A DNA stretch of 7,983 bases from Cyclobacteriaceae bacterium (GTDB lineage Bacteria > Bacteroidota > Bacteroidia > Cytophagales > Cyclobacteriaceae): the NCBI GenBank assembly GCA_030589835.1, contig JAUUZS010000178.1, positions 1 to 7,983 of the forward strand, given 5' to 3'. Under the pieces are notes generated by a model. It was given only the letters and a program-made list of their open reading frames with translations, was not told the DNA's origin and searched no databases. The translations under genes and the position numbers were made by a program. Positions 6,432 through 7,983 of this stretch are shown here, in pieces; the stretch's first letter is position 1; every line of letters begins with the position of its first letter.

Positions 6432-7983
6432 CAGAGAGAAACAAATATTGGCAATTCGGACAGCAACTATCGCCGGAGCATTCTCACTTGTCGTTTGCAT
6501 CGTGATGCTGTTGAATTTTTGGCAACTTAAATCGACTGACCCGATAGAAAGTGAAGCCCTAAAAAACCTGGTAGAGCGCTTTCAGGAAGATACACGCAAT
6601 GAAGAGCTTAAGGTTGAAATCCGACAGCTTGATCTGATGGTAAGAAATGCTTTTTTCACTAATCAATGGCAAATCAGATCGGGGGCATTTTTATTGATTA
6701 TCGGAATCATTACCATGATGGTAGCCCTGCGTATTTACTACGGGTTAAAAAAGGAAATTAATCTGCCCGATTCTACGGAAGCTAAACTGGATATTGAGCT
6801 ATTGATCTCCCGGAAATGGATTGTATATTCTGTTGCATTGGTTTTTGGGTTAGCGTTACTCGCATCTTTTCTTTCCAGCAACCACCTTTCCAGCACCTAT
6901 GCCCTTACAGAAACCGAGGATTCTAAAAATGAAATACCCGTTCAGGAAATAGTCCCTGTTCAAGATAAAACCTTGCCTGAAGATATAGTTAAGGATGAGG
7001 CAATTGAAGAAACGGAAATGGAAGTCACTGAATCCGCCATCCCTTCAGAAACAGATTCAAAGGTTCAGGAAGCCCCTGAGGAAAAAATAAGTCCTGCTAA
7101 AGAAGCTGAAAAGAAAACAACCGCAGCAGCGATTCCAGGTCATAACGAACTCATAAACCAATTCCCTGGGTTCCGGGGTCCTTATGGATTAGGCATCTCA
7201 TATCAAAAAAATTCCCCCACTTCCTGGGACGGAGCTTCCGGGGAAAATGTGCTTTGGAAAATTCCAATTGCTTTACCTGGGTTCAACTCGCCGGTAATAT
7301 GGGACAATATGGTCTTCCTGACCGGCGCCAACCAAGATAAACAATCAGTTTATTGTTTTGATCTGGAAACAGGGAAATTGGTTTGGGAGCATGTAGTTTC
7401 GGGTATACAAAGACCTTCCGGAAAAATCAGCAAACCCACAAATGACACGGGCTATGCTGCTCCTACCGTGGCAACGGATGGCAGGCATGTATATGCCATT
7501 TTTGCAACCGGAGACTTGGTTTGTACGGATTTAAAAGGTTCCAGGGTTTGGGCCAAAAACATGGGTATTCCCGATAACCATTATGGGCACTCCTCTTCGC
7601 TATTGCTTTGGGAAGATTTGCTCTTTATTCAGTTTGATACCAACAAAGCCGGAAGTGTGAAGGCAGTAAATGCCTTATCCGGAGATGCGGTTTGGGAAAC
7701 AAAGCGCTCTTCAAAAATATCCTGGGCCTCCCCTATTCTTGCCAACCTGGGAGATCATGTTGAATTGGTGCTGTCAACCAGTCCTCAGGTGGCCGCCTAT
7801 GATCCTGCCACCGGCAAAGAACTTTGGTCGGTAGAATGTCTGATGGGAGAAGTTGGCCCTTCCCCGGCTTTTCTTAATGGAATAGTATATGCCGCCAATG
7901 AATATGCCAATCTTATCGCCATCAAACCCGGAAGTGACCCAACAATACTATGGGAAAGCAATGAATACCTCCCGGAAGTTGCC
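6424..7983 (+). CDS. Three-span membrane protein fused to a PQQ-like beta-propeller (3' end beyond window)
   Basis: An open frame of 520 codons runs to the window end with no stop. Membrane spans lie near residues 13-33, 86-107 and 132-151. A charged, probably helical stretch (41-75) sits between the first two, and a lysine-rich loop (108-131) between the second and third fits the cytoplasm. Residues 155-238 form a Glu/Pro/Lys/Thr-rich linker, placing the C-terminal domain in the periplasm. The propeller begins near 246 with QFPGFRGPYG, the same FRG-type opening as the other propellers. Blades with the T/S-G-x3-W pattern follow, such as ETGKLVW ending at 321 and ATGKELW ending at 468. No haem motif is visible. 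The start is TTG at 6424: the in-frame TGA at 6412-6414 excludes anything longer, and the first ATG (near residue 28) would destroy the first span; TTG at 6448 is an alternative. It overlaps the preceding gene by eight bases, implying coupling. Probable membrane partner of the iron-sulfur module; function unknown. Confidence 0.85.
   Translation, partial: MDNREKQILAIRTATIAGAFSLVVCIVMLLNFWQLKSTDPIESEALKNLVERFQEDTRNEELKVEIRQLDLMVRNAFFTNQWQIRSGAFLLIIGIITMMVALRIYYGLKKEINLPDSTEAKLDIELLISRKWIVYSVALVFGLALLASFLSSNHLSSTYALTETEDSKNEIPVQEIVPVQDKTLPEDIVKDEAIEETEMEVTESAIPSETDSKVQEAPEEKISPAKEAEKKTTAAAIPGHNELINQFPGFRGPYGLGISYQKNSPTSWDGASGENVLWKIPIALPGFNSPVIWDNMVFLTGANQDKQSVYCFDLETGKLVWEHVVSGIQRPSGKISKPTNDTGYAAPTVATDGRHVYAIFATGDLVCTDLKGSRVWAKNMGIPDNHYGHSSSLLLWEDLLFIQFDTNKAGSVKAVNALSGDAVWETKRSSKISWASPILANLGDHVELVLSTSPQVAAYDPATGKELWSVECLMGEVGPSPAFLNGIVYAANEYANLIAIKPGSDPTILWESNEYLPEVA

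Noticed and set aside
1..7983. c-type cytochrome in the redox cluster
   Set aside because: I looked for CxxCH in all the supported proteins and found none, so haem-based transfer within this window is not supported.

Overview
The window is a same-strand gene cluster with all genes on the + strand. It is dominated by exported or membrane-anchored beta-propeller proteins and an iron-sulfur electron-transfer module. The moderate-to-low GC, AT-rich spacers, mostly weak Shine-Dalgarno sequences, two TTG starts and the style of the proteins suggest a member of the Bacteroidota, perhaps a marine Cytophagia-like lineage. This is an inference from style, not a taxonomic proof.

Layout: (1) 1-156 is the C-terminal tail of a PQQ-like (BamB-like) beta-propeller protein. 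(2) 157-369 is a spacer with short inverted repeats. (3) 370-1611 is a complete secreted PQQ-like propeller and a tandem paralogue of the first gene. (4) 1612-1779 is a spacer ending in a possible 14-codon leader ORF. (5) 1780-3204 is a membrane-anchored PQQ-like propeller. (6) 3214-4194 is a membrane-anchored NHL-type propeller with a Gly-Cys-Cys-Asn-Pro motif. (7) 4256-4468 is a 70-residue protein with a twin-arginine-like N-terminus and four cysteines. (8) 4446-5021 is a Tat-type ferredoxin with four [4Fe-4S] motifs. (9) 5022-5138 is a repeat-rich spacer. (10) 5139-6431 is a polytopic NapH/NosR/MauN-like iron-sulfur membrane protein. (11) 6424-7983 and beyond is a protein with three membrane spans, an acidic/proline-rich linker and a PQQ-like propeller, cut by the window end. 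It starts inside the preceding gene at a TTG codon and has no stop in the window.

Working model (inference): the Tat-exported four-cluster ferredoxin and the membrane iron-sulfur protein resemble the NapG/NapH (MauM/MauN) pair, which moves electrons between the quinone pool and periplasmic redox enzymes. Here the pair is flanked not by a nitrate reductase or methylamine dehydrogenase but by several propeller proteins and a small Cys-motif protein. Tight spacing or overlap from 1780 onward suggests one transcription unit, with a possible internal adjustment at 5022-5138. No c-type haem motif (CxxCH), molybdopterin enzyme, FMN-binding domain or other recognised terminal enzyme is visible, so the substrate and the direction of electron flow are unknown. 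The cluster is best described as a candidate uncharacterised membrane-associated redox system.
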